A DNA stretch of 64,000 nucleotides from positions 1 to 64,000 of the forward strand of contig CAMCOS010000006.1 in the NCBI GenBank assembly GCA_945876565.1, given 5' to 3'. Both the position numbers and the translations under genes were made by a program. Positions 10,115 through 22,583 of this stretch are shown here, piece by piece. The stretch comes from Lautropia mirabilis. Its GTDB lineage: Bacteria; Pseudomonadota; Gammaproteobacteria; Burkholderiales; Burkholderiaceae_B. The notes under the pieces were generated by a model. That model was not told the origin of the DNA, ran no database searches, and saw only the letters and a list, made by a program, of their open reading frames with translations. Positions within the stretch are counted from its first letter, which is position 1. Each line of letters starts with the position of its first letter.

Positions 10115-10623
10115 AGCTCATCGAGTGTTAGCGTGTCATAAGCCTCAAATGGCTGATGGATCCAGGGGTTATCTTCGAGATAGACACTATGATAGTCGGG
10201 CTTCACCACCGAGTGCGCTTTCCACCACACCACGGCCGTGCGCAACTCTTTGATGGCTGGATAGGATGACAGCAAATGACCGCGAACCTTACCAAAGGTG
10301 AGCCCGGTATCCACCATGTCGTCAACCAGCAACACCCGACCGCAGGGGCTGCCGTAGGCCATCGAAATATAAGGCGCAATATCGAGCTGACCTTGCTCAC
10401 GGCCAGCATTCTCGCGATAGCTGCTCGCCGACAAAATCGCCAGCGGAATTCGGTTTAGCCTCGATAACACATCGCCGACTCGCATTCCCCCGCGAGCCAA
10501 GCAAATGATCTGGTCATATGCCCAGCCAGAGTCGTGGATCTTGATCGCCAGATCCTCAATCAAGCGGTTGTACTCATCCCAGCTGTACCAGACGTCACGC
10601 GCGGTGTTGGGTGGATTGGCCAT
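10087..10623 (-). CDS. phosphoribosyltransferase (hypoxanthine/xanthine type)
   Basis: VLLVDDMVDTGLTF PRPP-binding motif. Confidence 0.85.
   Translation of the reverse strand: MANPPNTARDVWYSWDEYNRLIEDLAIKIHDSGWAYDQIICLARGGMRVGDVLSRLNRIPLAILSASSYRENAGREQGQLDIAPYISMAYGSPCGRVLLVDDMVDTGLTFGKVRGHLLSSYPAIKELRTAVVWWKAHSVVKPDYHSVYLEDNPWIHQPFEAYDTLTLDELKKTHQKSA
10089..10114 (+). terminator. Rho-independent terminator on + strand
   Basis: ACGCAC-TTTTTTG-GTGCGT followed by T8 (10107-10114). Confidence 0.7.
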
Positions 10624-10639
10624 CTTGCAACTATTTTAT

Positions 10640-11944
<1,305 letters not shown>

Positions 11945-13135
11945 TCAAGAATTGGAGTTGGGTTTCACGGGACAGACGACCCATTGCTGGTCTTGACGCA
12001 CCAGCTCCCGATCAAAAATAAACTCATCGTGCCAGGCTGACTCGCCAGGCAACAATTGCACCACGATTTCACCCCGCTCGCGCAGCGTTGCCACAGTTTG
12101 CGCCAAGGCTTTGTCATCATCCCCAGCTGCCGGGGCCAGAATCGCAGCTGCCGGGCTCGCTTGACCAAACGATCGAGCCAAGCGAATCAGGTCCATGCTA
12201 AAGCCAGTGGCTGCACGTGCACGGCCAAATGCGGCACCCACATTGTCGTAACGGCCGCCACGCACGAGCGCATCATGCCAATCGGCCGCGTAAATAGAAA
12301 ACGTCACGCCCGAGTGGTAGCCATACACACCCACATCGGCCAGATCGAGACTGACCATGTCACCGGACAATTTGCTGACCAAGGTTTTTAAAGACTCTAG
12401 CGCCTCGCTCACCCCGTCAAATGAAACCAGGCTAGCGGCGCGCTCGAGCACCTCAGCGCCGCCATACAGTCTTGGCAAGAGCTCAAGCGCCACCACCACG
12501 GCTTCACTCACCGCGCCTTGCCCCGATGCCTCATCGCGAAGCGCAGCAATACCAGGCAAATCCTTGTCGCGCAGCAATGCCAGAATCTCGTCAGTGCGTG
12601 CTTGGGCAGCCGGGTCACTCTGAATGATCGCTTGCACCAAGCCATCGTGGCACAGCACGAGCTGACCATTGGAGACACCCGCAAGCTTTAAGCTTTGCAT
12701 CGCCAAGCGGATGATTTCGATGTCAGCCTCAATGCCGGCATGACCGTAGATCTCAGCACCAATTTGAAGTTGCTCGCGGCTATCAACCAAGCCGGCCGGA
12801 CGAGCATGCAACACGGGCCCGCAATAGCACAGGCGCGTCACGCCTGGCCGGTTCAGCAAGTGCGCATCAATCCGGGTGATTTGAGGTGTCATGTCAGCGC
12901 GCAGTCCGAGCGTGCGGCCTGAGAGCTGATCGACTAACTTCAATGTTCTTAGGCTGAGATCTTTGCCCGCTCCCGTTAACAAGGACTCGATGTACTCGAG
13001 CATGGGCGGCGTGACGGTCTCAAAGCCGAAGGTGCGAAACAAATCGAGTAACTTGCGACGCAAGTCCTCAATCTGTCGTGCCTGTGCTGGCAGAATATCG
13101 GCCAGATAGTCAGGCAATAGCCAGTTGCCGTTCAT
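11945..13135 (-). CDS. hisZ: ATP phosphoribosyltransferase regulatory subunit
   Basis: HisRS-like protein starting [16 protein letters not shown], adjacent to purA. Confidence 0.92.
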   Translation of the reverse strand: MNGNWLLPDYLADILPAQARQIEDLRRKLLDLFRTFGFETVTPPMLEYIESLLTGAGKDLSLRTLKLVDQLSGRTLGLRADMTPQITRIDAHLLNRPGVTRLCYCGPVLHARPAGLVDSREQLQIGAEIYGHAGIEADIEIIRLAMQSLKLAGVSNGQLVLCHDGLVQAIIQSDPAAQARTDEILALLRDKDLPGIAALRDEASGQGAVSEAVVVALELLPRLYGGAEVLERAASLVSFDGVSEALESLKTLVSKLSGDMVSLDLADVGVYGYHSGVTFSIYAADWHDALVRGGRYDNVGAAFGRARAATGFSMDLIRLARSFGQASPAAAILAPAAGDDDKALAQTVATLRERGEIVVQLLPGESAWHDEFIFDRELVRQDQQWVVCPVKPNSNS

Positions 13136-13151
13136 GATGGTTTTGTCTTAC

Positions 13152-13193
13152 CCCAAAAGAAAAGCGGCTTGGGGTGCGAACCCAACAAGCCGC
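13152..13193 (-). terminator. Rho-independent terminator between hflC and hisZ
   Basis: GCGGCTTG/CAAGCCGC stem with TTTTCTTTT on the minus strand. Confidence 0.65.
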
Positions 13194-13258
13194 CAATTCA
13201 AACTTCATCGTCCTATTACTAAGCTTGCACCGCATTATAGCGTGCAAGTTCTACTGCG

Positions 13259-14134
13259 TTAGTTACCGGTCGGAGACTTCATGAATCTAAAGAAATCCGA
13301 GCTCGGGTCAACGACCAACACATCGCTGGATTTACCAAAGGCTGCCCGATACGCTTCAAGACTCTTATAAAAACTGTAGAAGTCTGCGTCCTTGCCGTAG
13401 GCATCACCGTAAAGCGCTGCCGCACTGCCATCGCCCTCACCCATGACTGCCTGTGCTTTGGCGTAAGCTTCGGCAAGAATTTGTTCGCGCTCGCGATCAG
13501 CAGCTGCCCGAATCTTTTCACCTTCGGCCGCACCGATTGAACGTAACTCGTTAGCCACCCGCAAACGCTCAGACTCCATACGGCGATAGACAGACTCAGC
13601 AATTTCCGGTGCAAATTCGATGCGCTTTAAACGCACATCAACAATATCAACGCCGAGTGGCGCTGCGCGCTCACGCACGATGTCACGAACCTCCGCCATG
13701 ATCACATCACGCTCAAGCGCCACCACGTCGCGCACCGTCCGAATGTTGACCGACGCGTTCAAGGCATCGCGAATCTGAGCCTGCAAACGCAACTGAGCAG
13801 CACGTTCATTACCCGCGAATGTCACGTAGTAGAGCCGAGGGTCTATGATGCGCCATTTGACGAACGAATCGATCAGCAGGTTTTTCTTCTCGGATGTCTG
13901 GATGCGCTCAGCCTCTTGGGTGTCAATGGTCAACAGCCGCTTATCTAAAAACACCACGTTTTGAAATGGCGGAGGCAATTTGAAATACAGCCCCGGCTCT
14001 CTGATGACCTTGCGAACCTCACCCAAGGCGAACACCAGCGCGAAATCGCGCTCGCGAACGATAAAAACTGACGTCGATAGAATCCCGACCACCACAGCCA
14101 AGACAACGAGCAGCGCAGCAATTTTGTTACTCAT
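13259..14134 (-). CDS. hflC: protease modulator HflC
   Basis: SPFH protein, VREREFALVFALGEV-like N-terminus, downstream of hflK. Confidence 0.96.
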   Translation of the reverse strand: MSNKIAALLVVLAVVVGILSTSVFIVRERDFALVFALGEVRKVIREPGLYFKLPPPFQNVVFLDKRLLTIDTQEAERIQTSEKKNLLIDSFVKWRIIDPRLYYVTFAGNERAAQLRLQAQIRDALNASVNIRTVRDVVALERDVIMAEVRDIVRERAAPLGVDIVDVRLKRIEFAPEIAESVYRRMESERLRVANELRSIGAAEGEKIRAAADREREQILAEAYAKAQAVMGEGDGSAAALYGDAYGKDADFYSFYKSLEAYRAAFGKSSDVLVVDPSSDFFRFMKSPTGN

Positions 14135-14143
14135 GTTGATCCC

Positions 14144-15490
14144 CTAGCGCGATGCGTCACGGTCACGCGAAATAGAACCGAATGTTTCGCGCAGGTTGGG
14201 ACGTTGGTTGTTGTTGGCATTGCTCGAGGTCGGTGACGTGGTGAGGGAACTGCCAGTCGGTGCCGGCGAGTTCACGCCCGAGGTACCCATGAACGTCGAG
14301 GGCTCACGTGCCGATTGCTGCATGATTCGGTCTAGCGGCAAATAGAGCATGCTGTTACTTGACTCAGTATCAATAAAGACTTTGCTTGAGCGAGCAAACA
14401 TGTCCTGCATGGTTTCCAGATACATACGCTCACGCTGCACACCTGGTGCACGTTGATACTGCGTCAGGATACTGAGAAATCGCGATGTATTACCTTGGGC
14501 ATCACCAATGACCTTGGCGCGGTAACCTTCTGACTGCTCCATCATGCGCGAAGCCTGACCTCGCGCCAATGGGACGACCTGGTTGCGGTAGGCTTCACCT
14601 TCGTTAATCTGGCGCTCCCGGTCTTGCCCTGCCTTGACCGCATCGTCAAACGCGGCCTGCACTTGCTCCGGTGGCTGCACGTTCTGGATGGCCACGGCAC
14701 TGACTAGAATACCGGTCTGATAGCGATCAAGAATCACCTGCATCAGCTTTTGTACCTCAGCGGCCACTTGCGTACGACCCTCATAAAGCACAAAATCCAT
14801 CAGGCTGCGACCAACCACTTCGCGCATGGAACTCTGCGCCACTTGGTGCACAGCCTCATCCGGGTCACGCGTCTTAAATAGATAGTCTGGCGCACCATCG
14901 GGCTGAACACGGTACTGCACCACGAACTGCACGTCGACAATGTTTTCATCCGAAGTCAGCATCAGCGCCTCTGGCGGCACTTTATTGCGCGCATTGCCTC
15001 GGAAGCCAACTTCATAAGTACGCAGCTGAGAAATATCAACGATTTCGGTCTGCTGAATCGGGTATGGAAGTCGCCACTGGAAGCCAGGCGTGGCCGTGCT
15101 CTTGTATGCGCCAAACTGGGTGATCACACCCACCTGGCCTTCCTGCACGATAAAAAAGCCGCTGGCAAGCCACAGGGATACCGCCACAGCACCGATGACG
15201 CCAAACCCAATGCGTGCCTGCCTAGGTGTGGGGCCGCCTGGGCCGCCTGGGCCACCTGAGCCGCCGGGCCCCGAAGACCCACCCTCGGGCGGTTGCGGTG
15301 GCCAGGGACGGCGTGGGCCGCCACGTTTGCCAAACAGGCCACCTAGCTTGCGATTAAAGTCGCGCCAAACTTGATCAAGGTCTGGAGGACCATCTTGGTT
15401 ATTGGGTCGGCGTGGTGGTTCCTGGCGTTTCTGGTCATCAGAATCGCCGCGTCCCCAGCCGGGATCATTCAAATTGAAGAGTTTGGTCAT
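14144..15490 (-). CDS. hflK: FtsH protease activity modulator HflK (start trimmed to internal Met, MTKLFNLNDPGWGRG)
   Basis: Gly/Pro-rich N-terminus, TM, SPFH domain; ORF track start at 15529 would overlap hflX further. Confidence 0.95.
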   Translation of the reverse strand: MTKLFNLNDPGWGRGDSDDQKRQEPPRRPNNQDGPPDLDQVWRDFNRKLGGLFGKRGGPRRPWPPQPPEGGSSGPGGSGGPGGPGGPTPRQARIGFGVIGAVAVSLWLASGFFIVQEGQVGVITQFGAYKSTATPGFQWRLPYPIQQTEIVDISQLRTYEVGFRGNARNKVPPEALMLTSDENIVDVQFVVQYRVQPDGAPDYLFKTRDPDEAVHQVAQSSMREVVGRSLMDFVLYEGRTQVAAEVQKLMQVILDRYQTGILVSAVAIQNVQPPEQVQAAFDDAVKAGQDRERQINEGEAYRNQVVPLARGQASRMMEQSEGYRAKVIGDAQGNTSRFLSILTQYQRAPGVQRERMYLETMQDMFARSSKVFIDTESSNSMLYLPLDRIMQQSAREPSTFMGTSGVNSPAPTGSSLTTSPTSSNANNNQRPNLRETFGSISRDRDASR

Positions 15491-16571
15491 TCGTCGCATC
15501 GGTTCCTGCACAATTGGCGAATTCGGCAATGGCTTGGCGCACCAGGTTCAAGCCCTCGCGGCGCTGTGCACTGATATAAACTTTGTGAATGGTACCATGG
15601 CTGTCGCGCTCAATTCTCGCAGGCATTCCAAGGTTATCTATCTTGTTGTAAACAAGGATCTGAGGAATATCGACCGCACCAATATCGGTCAACACTTCTT
15701 GCACCTGATGAATCTGATCGTCTCGCTGCTCACTCGAGGCGTCTACCACGTGTAGCAGTAAATCTGCATGAATGGCTTCTTCGAGTGTTGCCCGAAACGC
15801 TGCGATCAAGGTGTGGGGCAGATCCCGAATGAATCCGACCGTATCGGATAACGTAATCGAACCAGCACCCTCGATCCAGATGCGCCGCGTGGTTGTATCT
15901 AGCGTGGCAAACAGCTGATCAGCCGCATAAGCGTCCGCACGGGTCAAGGCATTAAAGAGCGTCGATTTGCCCGCGTTGGTGTATCCCACCAACGAGACCG
16001 ACAACGATGCACCCCTGGCACGAGCGCGTCGCTGGGTTACCCTTTGGCGCTGCACTTTGTCGAGCCGCTCGCGCAAAACGCGAACTTTGGCGCCAATCAT
16101 GCGCCTATCCATTTCTAATTGCGATTCACCCGGGCCACGCATACCGATACCACCGCGCTGGCGTTCAAGGTGAGACCAAAGACGGGTCAGACGAGTCGCC
16201 AAGTGCTGCAATTGAGCAAGCTCAACTTGCAATTTTCCCTCGTGACTTTTAGCGCGCAGCGCAAATATATCGAGAATCAGCGCAACCCGGTCAACCACCC
16301 TGCGATTGAGCTTGCGCTCGAGGTTTCTTTGCTGCGCAGGCGACAGGGGCTGGTCAAACAGCACAATGTCCGCACCGCTAGACTCGCATAGGTCAAATAC
16401 TTCTTCCACCTTGCCAGAGCCGATGTAGGTTGCCGCGTCCGGACGATCACGCTTGGCGGTGACCTGGGCCACGATATCCGCCCCTGCCCCACGCGCCAAC
16501 ATATCGAACTCATGCCGGTGCGGCTCATAATCGGGCAAACCAAGATCCACCCCAATGATCAATGCTTTCAT
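15465..16571 (-). CDS. hflX: GTPase HflX
   Basis: GYTNAGKSTLFNALT, LSDTVGFIRDLPHTLIAAFRATLEE. Confidence 0.97.
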   Translation of the reverse strand: MKALIIGVDLGLPDYEPHRHEFDMLARGAGADIVAQVTAKRDRPDAATYIGSGKVEEVFDLCESSGADIVLFDQPLSPAQQRNLERKLNRRVVDRVALILDIFALRAKSHEGKLQVELAQLQHLATRLTRLWSHLERQRGGIGMRGPGESQLEMDRRMIGAKVRVLRERLDKVQRQRVTQRRARARGASLSVSLVGYTNAGKSTLFNALTRADAYAADQLFATLDTTTRRIWIEGAGSITLSDTVGFIRDLPHTLIAAFRATLEEAIHADLLLHVVDASSEQRDDQIHQVQEVLTDIGAVDIPQILVYNKIDNLGMPARIERDSHGTIHKVYISAQRREGLNLVRQAIAEFANCAGTDATNDQTLQFE

Positions 16572-16604
16572 TGAGCCCGCCTCAACATCCTGGGATCGAA
16601 AAAA

Positions 16605-16841
16605 TTACTCAGCGGCGTCCTCAGCTGGCAATGAGACCGGCTTGGCAGGCACCACCGTGGAGATAGCGTGTTTGTAGACCATCTGGGTGACCGTGTTTCT
16701 TAACAAGACAACATATTGATCGAAAGACTCAACGTGACCCTGAAGCTTGATGCCATTGACCAAGTAAATCGAGACCGGAATATGCTCCTTTCTCAAGGCA
16801 TTCAAAAACGGGTCTTGCAGAGTCTGGCCCTTGTTGCTCAT
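16605..16841 (-). CDS. hfq: RNA chaperone Hfq
   Basis: [45 protein letters not shown]. Confidence 0.99.
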   Translation of the reverse strand: MSNKGQTLQDPFLNALRKEHIPVSIYLVNGIKLQGHVESFDQYVVLLRNTVTQMVYKHAISTVVPAKPVSLPAEDAAE

Positions 16842-16856
16842 TGATTAACTCCAAAA

Positions 16857-16895
16857 TTTTTAGTCGTTCTTTTTAGTCGTTCTTTTTAGTCGTTC
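16857..16895 (-). repeat. three perfect tandem copies of a 13-bp unit upstream of hfq
   Basis: tttttagtcgttc x3 (minus strand GAACGACTAAAAA x3), read directly. Confidence 0.97.
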
Positions 16896-16990
16896 TTAAT
16901 TGGGCGGCTATCTATGGAATACCACCAACAACATCCAACACTCGAATGCCGACACTCTACAGACTTTTGACTGGGTTTGCCAGCTAAGCC

Positions 16991-18064
16991 CTAGGGCCGC
17001 ACACAAGCTTTCAGCGCTTGGATAAGACTCTCGCATTGCCCCGAAGTTCCCACGGTGATTCGCAAGAACTGATCTATCCGAGGACGTTTGAAATGACGCA
17101 CCAAAATGGCGCGTTCGCGCAGCCAGTGCGCAAGTGCTGCACCCTCGTGGTCGGGGTGGCGAGCGAACACAAAATTAGCTGACGATGGCAACACCTCAAA
17201 CCCCAACGCCTTTAGCTGCGAGGTCAGCCACTGGCGCGTTTCGATCACTGTCTGGCACGCGGCTGCAAAGTAAGCATCGTCTTCAATGGCAGCCGTCGCA
17301 CCAATTTGAGCGAGCTGATCGAGCGGATAGGAATTGGTGCTGTTCTTGACGATCTCCAGCCCCTGGATCAGCTGAGCTGACCCCATGGCGTAACCCACTC
17401 GCAGCCCCGCCAAGGAGCGTGACTTTGATAATGTGTGAGACACCAGCAAATTGGGATAGCGATCAATAAGCGACACCGCACTTTGCCCCCCAAAATCCAC
17501 ATAGGCCTCGTCAATTAAAACAACGGCAGCGGGGTTGGCCGCGACAATCCGTTCGATATCATCAAGACCTAAGGCAATCCCCGTGGGCGCATTCGGATTG
17601 GCAATGATGATGCCGCCGGCTTTGGGGTGGCCCTGACCAAGATAGTCATTAGCCTGAATACGGAAATTTTTGTCGACCGGCACGATGTGGGTCTGGATGC
17701 CATGCAGCTGCGCATAGACCGGATAAAAGCCGTAGGTCAGATCAGAAAACAACAATGGCCGTTCTTGCTTGAAAAATGCAAAAAACGCCAAATTCAAGAC
17801 ATCATCCGAGCCGTTGCCCACAAACACCTGTTCCCGTCTGAGACCATAGCGCTTGGCGATCGCATCCTTAAGCTCAGAGGCCTCTGGATCTGGGTACAGA
17901 CGCAGCCGATCGGTGGTTGCGGCTTTGATTGCCTCAAGCACCCGCGGCGATGGACCTAACGGATGCTCGTTCGTGTTTAGCTTGATGAGATTATCAATTT
18001 GCGGCTGTTCGCCTGGCACGTAGGGGCTGAGCGAGCGAACAGACGGACTCCAGAATTGGCTCAT
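16991..18064 (-). CDS. hisC: histidinol-phosphate aminotransferase
   Basis: [49 protein letters not shown] region. Confidence 0.93.
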   Translation of the reverse strand: MSQFWSPSVRSLSPYVPGEQPQIDNLIKLNTNEHPLGPSPRVLEAIKAATTDRLRLYPDPEASELKDAIAKRYGLRREQVFVGNGSDDVLNLAFFAFFKQERPLLFSDLTYGFYPVYAQLHGIQTHIVPVDKNFRIQANDYLGQGHPKAGGIIIANPNAPTGIALGLDDIERIVAANPAAVVLIDEAYVDFGGQSAVSLIDRYPNLLVSHTLSKSRSLAGLRVGYAMGSAQLIQGLEIVKNSTNSYPLDQLAQIGATAAIEDDAYFAAACQTVIETRQWLTSQLKALGFEVLPSSANFVFARHPDHEGAALAHWLRERAILVRHFKRPRIDQFLRITVGTSGQCESLIQALKACVRP

Positions 18065-18070
18065 GATGGC

Positions 18071-19438
18071 TTAATCATCAACATAAGGGTTGTGGGATGA
18101 CTTGAACTCAATGCGCAAGGGCGTGCCGGCGAGTTCAAACGCATCCCTGAATTTCGATTCAAGATAACGACGATAAGGATTGGCAATGGCGTCAAGCGCA
18201 TTGCCGTGCACAATAATAAGTGGCGGGTTTTGACCGCCCTGGTGGGCATACCGCATCTTGGGCCGAAAGATTCCTTTGCGCGGTGGTGGTTGTTGCTCAA
18301 CCGCGCTTTGCAGCACCCGGGTCAGCTTGGGCGTCGACAGCTTGGCAAAGGCCGCGGCGTGCGCAGCCACCACTGAACGCATGACAATGTTCACGCCCTG
18401 ACCGCGCAAGGCCGAAATGTGATGAACCTTGGCAAAACTCAAGAACTTCAGTTTGCGCTCGAACTCGCGCTTAATACGTTCGCGGCGCTCGCCATCGACG
18501 TTGTCCCACTTATTGATGGCGACCACCAGCGCGCGCCCTGACTCGAGCACAAACCCAGCAATGTGCGCATCCTGATCTGAGATCTCCTGCTGAGCGTCAA
18601 GCATCAGCAAGACCACATTGCACGCTTCAATGGCCTGCAAGGTCTTGATCACCGAAAACTTCTCCACAGCCTCAAACACCTTGCCTCGGCGACGCAATCC
18701 CGCCGTGTCAATCAATGTGTATTGCCGACCGTCGCGCTCAAACTCCACTTCAATGGCATCTCGCGTGGTTCCCGGCAGGTCAAACGCAATGACCCGGTTC
18801 TCACCCACGAGGGTGTTGATCAAAGTCGACTTACCAACATTAGGCCGCCCCACGATGGCCAGTTTGATGCGGTGTTTTTCACCGTCAACGAGTTCAGGGG
18901 GCTGATCCTCATCGGGTTCAGTTTCATCGGATGGAGGTTCAGCAAACGGCGCCAATGCTTGCTCGATCAAGGACACCACACCGTCGCCATGTGATGCCGA
19001 AATCGCATGCGGTTGGCCAAGCCCAAGCTCATGAAACTCAGCCACGGCTGCCGTGTGGCTCATGCCCTCAGCCTTGTTCACACACACAAGCACCTGTTGC
19101 CCGGATTTACGCAATAACGCCGCGATATCCTGATCATGGGCGTTGATACCTGCCCGCGCATCCACCAGAAAAATCACGACATCGGACTCAGCAATAGCCT
19201 GCTCGGTCTGTTTGGCCATGTGATGCAAGATGCCAGTCTTGGCCACCGGCTCAAAACCGCCCGTGTCCACCACAATAAACGGGATATCACCAACCCGACC
19301 CTCGCCATAATGCCGATCACGGGTCAAGCCCGCAAAGTCAGCCACCAAGGCCGCTCGCGAACGGGTCAAACGGTTAAATAAGGTGGATTTGCCCACATTG
19401 GGCCGTCCCACCAGCGTTACGACAGGTTTAAGCGCCAC
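18071..19438 (-). CDS. der: ribosome biogenesis GTPase Der (EngA)
   Basis: Two G domains: [16 protein letters not shown] and [16 protein letters not shown]. Confidence 0.98.
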   Translation of the reverse strand: MALKPVVTLVGRPNVGKSTLFNRLTRSRAALVADFAGLTRDRHYGEGRVGDIPFIVVDTGGFEPVAKTGILHHMAKQTEQAIAESDVVIFLVDARAGINAHDQDIAALLRKSGQQVLVCVNKAEGMSHTAAVAEFHELGLGQPHAISASHGDGVVSLIEQALAPFAEPPSDETEPDEDQPPELVDGEKHRIKLAIVGRPNVGKSTLINTLVGENRVIAFDLPGTTRDAIEVEFERDGRQYTLIDTAGLRRRGKVFEAVEKFSVIKTLQAIEACNVVLLMLDAQQEISDQDAHIAGFVLESGRALVVAINKWDNVDGERRERIKREFERKLKFLSFAKVHHISALRGQGVNIVMRSVVAAHAAAFAKLSTPKLTRVLQSAVEQQPPPRKGIFRPKMRYAHQGGQNPPLIIVHGNALDAIANPYRRYLESKFRDAFELAGTPLRIEFKSSHNPYVDD

Positions 19439-19442
19439 GATT

Positions 19443-20603
19443 TCAATTCAACCGAATAAAGACAACCGAGCTGTCACCCGCCTGAACCAAAGCGCCACCA
19501 TCCATGCTTTGAACGGGTGCTGACATCGCCTCACCGCCCACATTGATGCGTCCAGCCAATTGGCCCGTGTCGCTAGACAAGGCGTGCACATAACCCTCAA
19601 GATCACCCATCACAACCCAGGACCCAACCACACCGGGCTCAGTCAAGCGCCGATTGCGCAAAGCATCCTGAACCCAGACCGTGTCACCATCTTCAAGCCT
19701 GTAGGCATGCACCCGATCACGATTGTCTGGCACGTAAACACGCACCGTGTCGGCATTCATGCCCACGATGCTAGAAAGACTATTCGCCCAAACGGTGCGA
19801 CCGCCTTCTTTGGCATTAAAGCAAGTCACTCGCCCCTGATAGGCTGCCGCGCACAAAAGGTCGCCGCGCACCACGGGAATCCCAACCACATCATTGACGC
19901 GCTCCAGATCACTCGCCCCGGTCGGCACTGCCACGATGCCTTCCCAGACCACAGCGCCGCTACCTGGCTCAACGGCCAGCACCCGCCCACCCGGCATGCC
20001 AGACAGCACCAGCCCCTGGATTTTGCTCATTCGCGCCGGCGCTCGTAAAGCCAATGCCGGGCCTGGACGCTGCACGTTCCAAATGCGCTCCCCGTTAGTG
20101 GCATTAAAAGCCTGCACACGGTAATCCCCGGCACGAACCACCACCACACCGTCACCGACCCAAGGCACCACGCTCACTGCACTGGACGCCTGGGCGCGCC
20201 ATTTGACATCCCCATTGGCGTCCAGCGCAATGACTTCACCAGTCGGTGTGACCACCGCCACGGTCTGACCATCGGAGCCAACGCCGGCTGCCAGACTTTT
20301 TGCCACTTGTTTGTTCCAGACTGTGGCACCCCCGGTAGCATCAATACGCACGACATTGCCATCGCGCGAGGCAGCAAACACCGAATCCCCCACAATGGCA
20401 GGCGCAAAGCCGTACGAGGTGCCGCTGCCCACTGGAACGCGCCAAGCGATACTGACATTAACTGAAGGCGTGTATTGGGGCAGCTCAACGGGGTCGTTGC
20501 GTGTATCCGAACCAGCACATCCAACCAGCGTCACACTCACGACACTTGCCAACCACATCAGCCAGCGGCGCGACACCTGCGGGAATTTCTGTTTCGCCAA
20601 CAT
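19443..20603 (-). CDS. bamB: outer membrane protein assembly factor BamB
   Basis: Lipoprotein signal ([11 protein letters not shown]), PQQ-like repeats, upstream of der. Confidence 0.93.
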   Translation of the reverse strand: MLAKQKFPQVSRRWLMWLASVVSVTLVGCAGSDTRNDPVELPQYTPSVNVSIAWRVPVGSGTSYGFAPAIVGDSVFAASRDGNVVRIDATGGATVWNKQVAKSLAAGVGSDGQTVAVVTPTGEVIALDANGDVKWRAQASSAVSVVPWVGDGVVVVRAGDYRVQAFNATNGERIWNVQRPGPALALRAPARMSKIQGLVLSGMPGGRVLAVEPGSGAVVWEGIVAVPTGASDLERVNDVVGIPVVRGDLLCAAAYQGRVTCFNAKEGGRTVWANSLSSIVGMNADTVRVYVPDNRDRVHAYRLEDGDTVWVQDALRNRRLTEPGVVGSWVVMGDLEGYVHALSSDTGQLAGRINVGGEAMSAPVQSMDGGALVQAGDSSVVFIRLN

Positions 20604-20614
20604 ATCACAACCCC

Positions 20615-21247
20615 TCACGAGCCCATGGTGTCGATTTTGAGCTGCACCACATTGGTCAGCGCGTCGGTCGGGCCAAGCAGCTCAATGGCTTGTTGCCACG
20701 CAGCCACCGCTTGATCGCGCTTGCCCTGGGCAGACAACACATCACCTCGGCGATCCGCATAAAGCGCCGCGAAGGATTCGGGTGGGGTATCTAGCACCAG
20801 CAAGGCCTGATCGTAGTTACCCTGGTCCAGCAAAATGCCGGCCAACCGTAGCTTGGCAACAGGCGCCAAGGCAATGTGGTTGCTTGCGGCAAGCCACGTC
20901 AGTGGCTGCTTGGCTGCATCAAGCTCGTTGCGAGCGCTGAGCGCATCAGCGGCCACGAGCGCCGCACGGGCGGCATAATCAGTCTTGGGAAACTCGGTCT
21001 TCAGCGTCTGGAGTGCAGCCTCGATACGTGGCACGCTATCGGGCCCCTCTTGAGCGGCAGCCCGCTCAAGAGCGTCGTAATAACCCCGGGCTTGTTGTGA
21101 CTGATTGTTGTCGTACCAGTTCAGACCCTGCCAACCAAGAACAATCACCAGCGCCAACGACAGCAACCCCAAGGTGATGGTGCCGTACTTGTCCCACCAG
21201 GCTTTAATCTGAGCTAACTGTTCCTGTTCTTCTAAATCGTAAGCCAT
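20615..21247 (-). CDS. YfgM-like TPR membrane protein (ancillary SecYEG translocon subunit family)
   Basis: MAYDLEEQEQLAQIKAWWDKYGTITLGLLSLALVIVLGWQGLNWY; between hisS and bamB. Confidence 0.88.
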   Translation of the reverse strand: MAYDLEEQEQLAQIKAWWDKYGTITLGLLSLALVIVLGWQGLNWYDNNQSQQARGYYDALERAAAQEGPDSVPRIEAALQTLKTEFPKTDYAARAALVAADALSARNELDAAKQPLTWLAASNHIALAPVAKLRLAGILLDQGNYDQALLVLDTPPESFAALYADRRGDVLSAQGKRDQAVAAWQQAIELLGPTDALTNVVQLKIDTMGS

Positions 21248-21251
21248 GGAG

Positions 21252-22568
21252 TCAAACCTCTTTAACTGAGTCTGTGATTAATGTTGCTCGAAGGTGCGAC
21301 GCCAAATCGGCAAATCCGATGCGCAGTTGTTGCGTATGACCAACCTCAGTCCTTAACCACTTGACCGAGGCTTGCTGGCTGGCCAGTTCATCTTCGCCTA
21401 GGATAACCGCAATCTGTGCACCACTGGCATCAGCGCGCTTGAACTGGGACTTGAAACTCCCCGCATCACCGGCGCTGGCGTGAACAATCGCCGACAATCC
21501 CTCCTTACGCAACTGTTCAGCTAGCTTGGCGCATTGACGCTGAGCCGCTTCACCCTGATGAATCAAGTAAACATCGCATTCGGGTACAACTGCTTGTGGC
21601 TGACACTGACTCCACAGATCGATCAGGCGCTCCATGCCAATGGCGAACCCCACCGCCGGTGCTGGCTTACCACCAAGCAAGGCAATCAAATCATCGTATC
21701 GTCCACCACCACAAACGGTTGCTTGGGCACCGAGTTTGTCAGTCACCCACTCAAACACCGTTAAGTTGTAATAGTCTAGACCTCGCACCATGCGTGGATT
21801 GATGCGATAGGCAATGCCCGCATCGTCTAGTCGCTCGCATACGCCAGCGAAATGCGCCCTGGATTGGTCGCCTAGAAAGTCAAATAGCTTGGGTGCCTCA
21901 TTGGCCATCTCCTGCATGGCCGGGTTCTTGGTGTCAAGCACGCGCAGTGGGTTGCTATACATGCGGCGCAAGCCATCCTCATCAAGTACGGCGCGGTTCG
22001 CTTCCAAGTGTTTGATCAAGGCTTCCCGGTGCGCTTGGCGCTCAGGCAACTGGCCTAGCGAATTCAGCTCTAACTCGATGCCATCAATACCAAGTAACTT
22101 CCAAAGACGCGCGATCATCACAATGAGTTCGGCATCCACATCCGGCCCAGAAAATCCAAGCGCCTCTACATCAAGCTGATGAAACTGGCGATAGCGGCCA
22201 CGTTGCGGGCGCTCATGTCTGAACACCGGGCCCATGCTGAAGATTCGGCGCGGGCGATCGTAGAGCAGATTATGCTCGATGGTGGCTCGCACGAGACCCG
22301 CGGTGAACTCCGGCCGCATGGTGAGCGACTCGCCATTCAGACTGTCGACAAAGGTGTACATCTCTTTCTCGACAATGTCGGTCACCTCACCAATGCCGCG
22401 CGTAAAGAGCCTGGTGTGCTCAAGCACCGGCGAGCGCATGTTGAGATACCCGTATTGCTTGAGCCATTGGCGCAACACCTGCTCAATCGCCTCCCAAGCG
22501 CCAGAGGCGCCGGGCAAAACATCGTTCATCCCGCGAATCGCAGCGACTTTTTTGAATTCAATTGTCAT
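21252..22568 (-). CDS. hisS: histidyl-tRNA synthetase
   Basis: [10 protein letters not shown], class II aaRS motifs, [12 protein letters not shown]. Confidence 0.98.
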   Translation of the reverse strand: MTIEFKKVAAIRGMNDVLPGASGAWEAIEQVLRQWLKQYGYLNMRSPVLEHTRLFTRGIGEVTDIVEKEMYTFVDSLNGESLTMRPEFTAGLVRATIEHNLLYDRPRRIFSMGPVFRHERPQRGRYRQFHQLDVEALGFSGPDVDAELIVMIARLWKLLGIDGIELELNSLGQLPERQAHREALIKHLEANRAVLDEDGLRRMYSNPLRVLDTKNPAMQEMANEAPKLFDFLGDQSRAHFAGVCERLDDAGIAYRINPRMVRGLDYYNLTVFEWVTDKLGAQATVCGGGRYDDLIALLGGKPAPAVGFAIGMERLIDLWSQCQPQAVVPECDVYLIHQGEAAQRQCAKLAEQLRKEGLSAIVHASAGDAGSFKSQFKRADASGAQIAVILGEDELASQQASVKWLRTEVGHTQQLRIGFADLASHLRATLITDSVKEV

Positions 22569-22583
22569 CGTTAAAAAACCTGC

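Noticed and set aside
15230-15275. GC-rich 9-bp repeats within hflK
   Set aside because: Encodes the Gly/Pro-rich HflK N-terminal segment (GPGGSGGPGGPGG), common in this family
16857-16895. CRISPR-like array upstream of hfq
   Set aside because: 13-bp perfect tandem units with no spacers; simple tandem repeat
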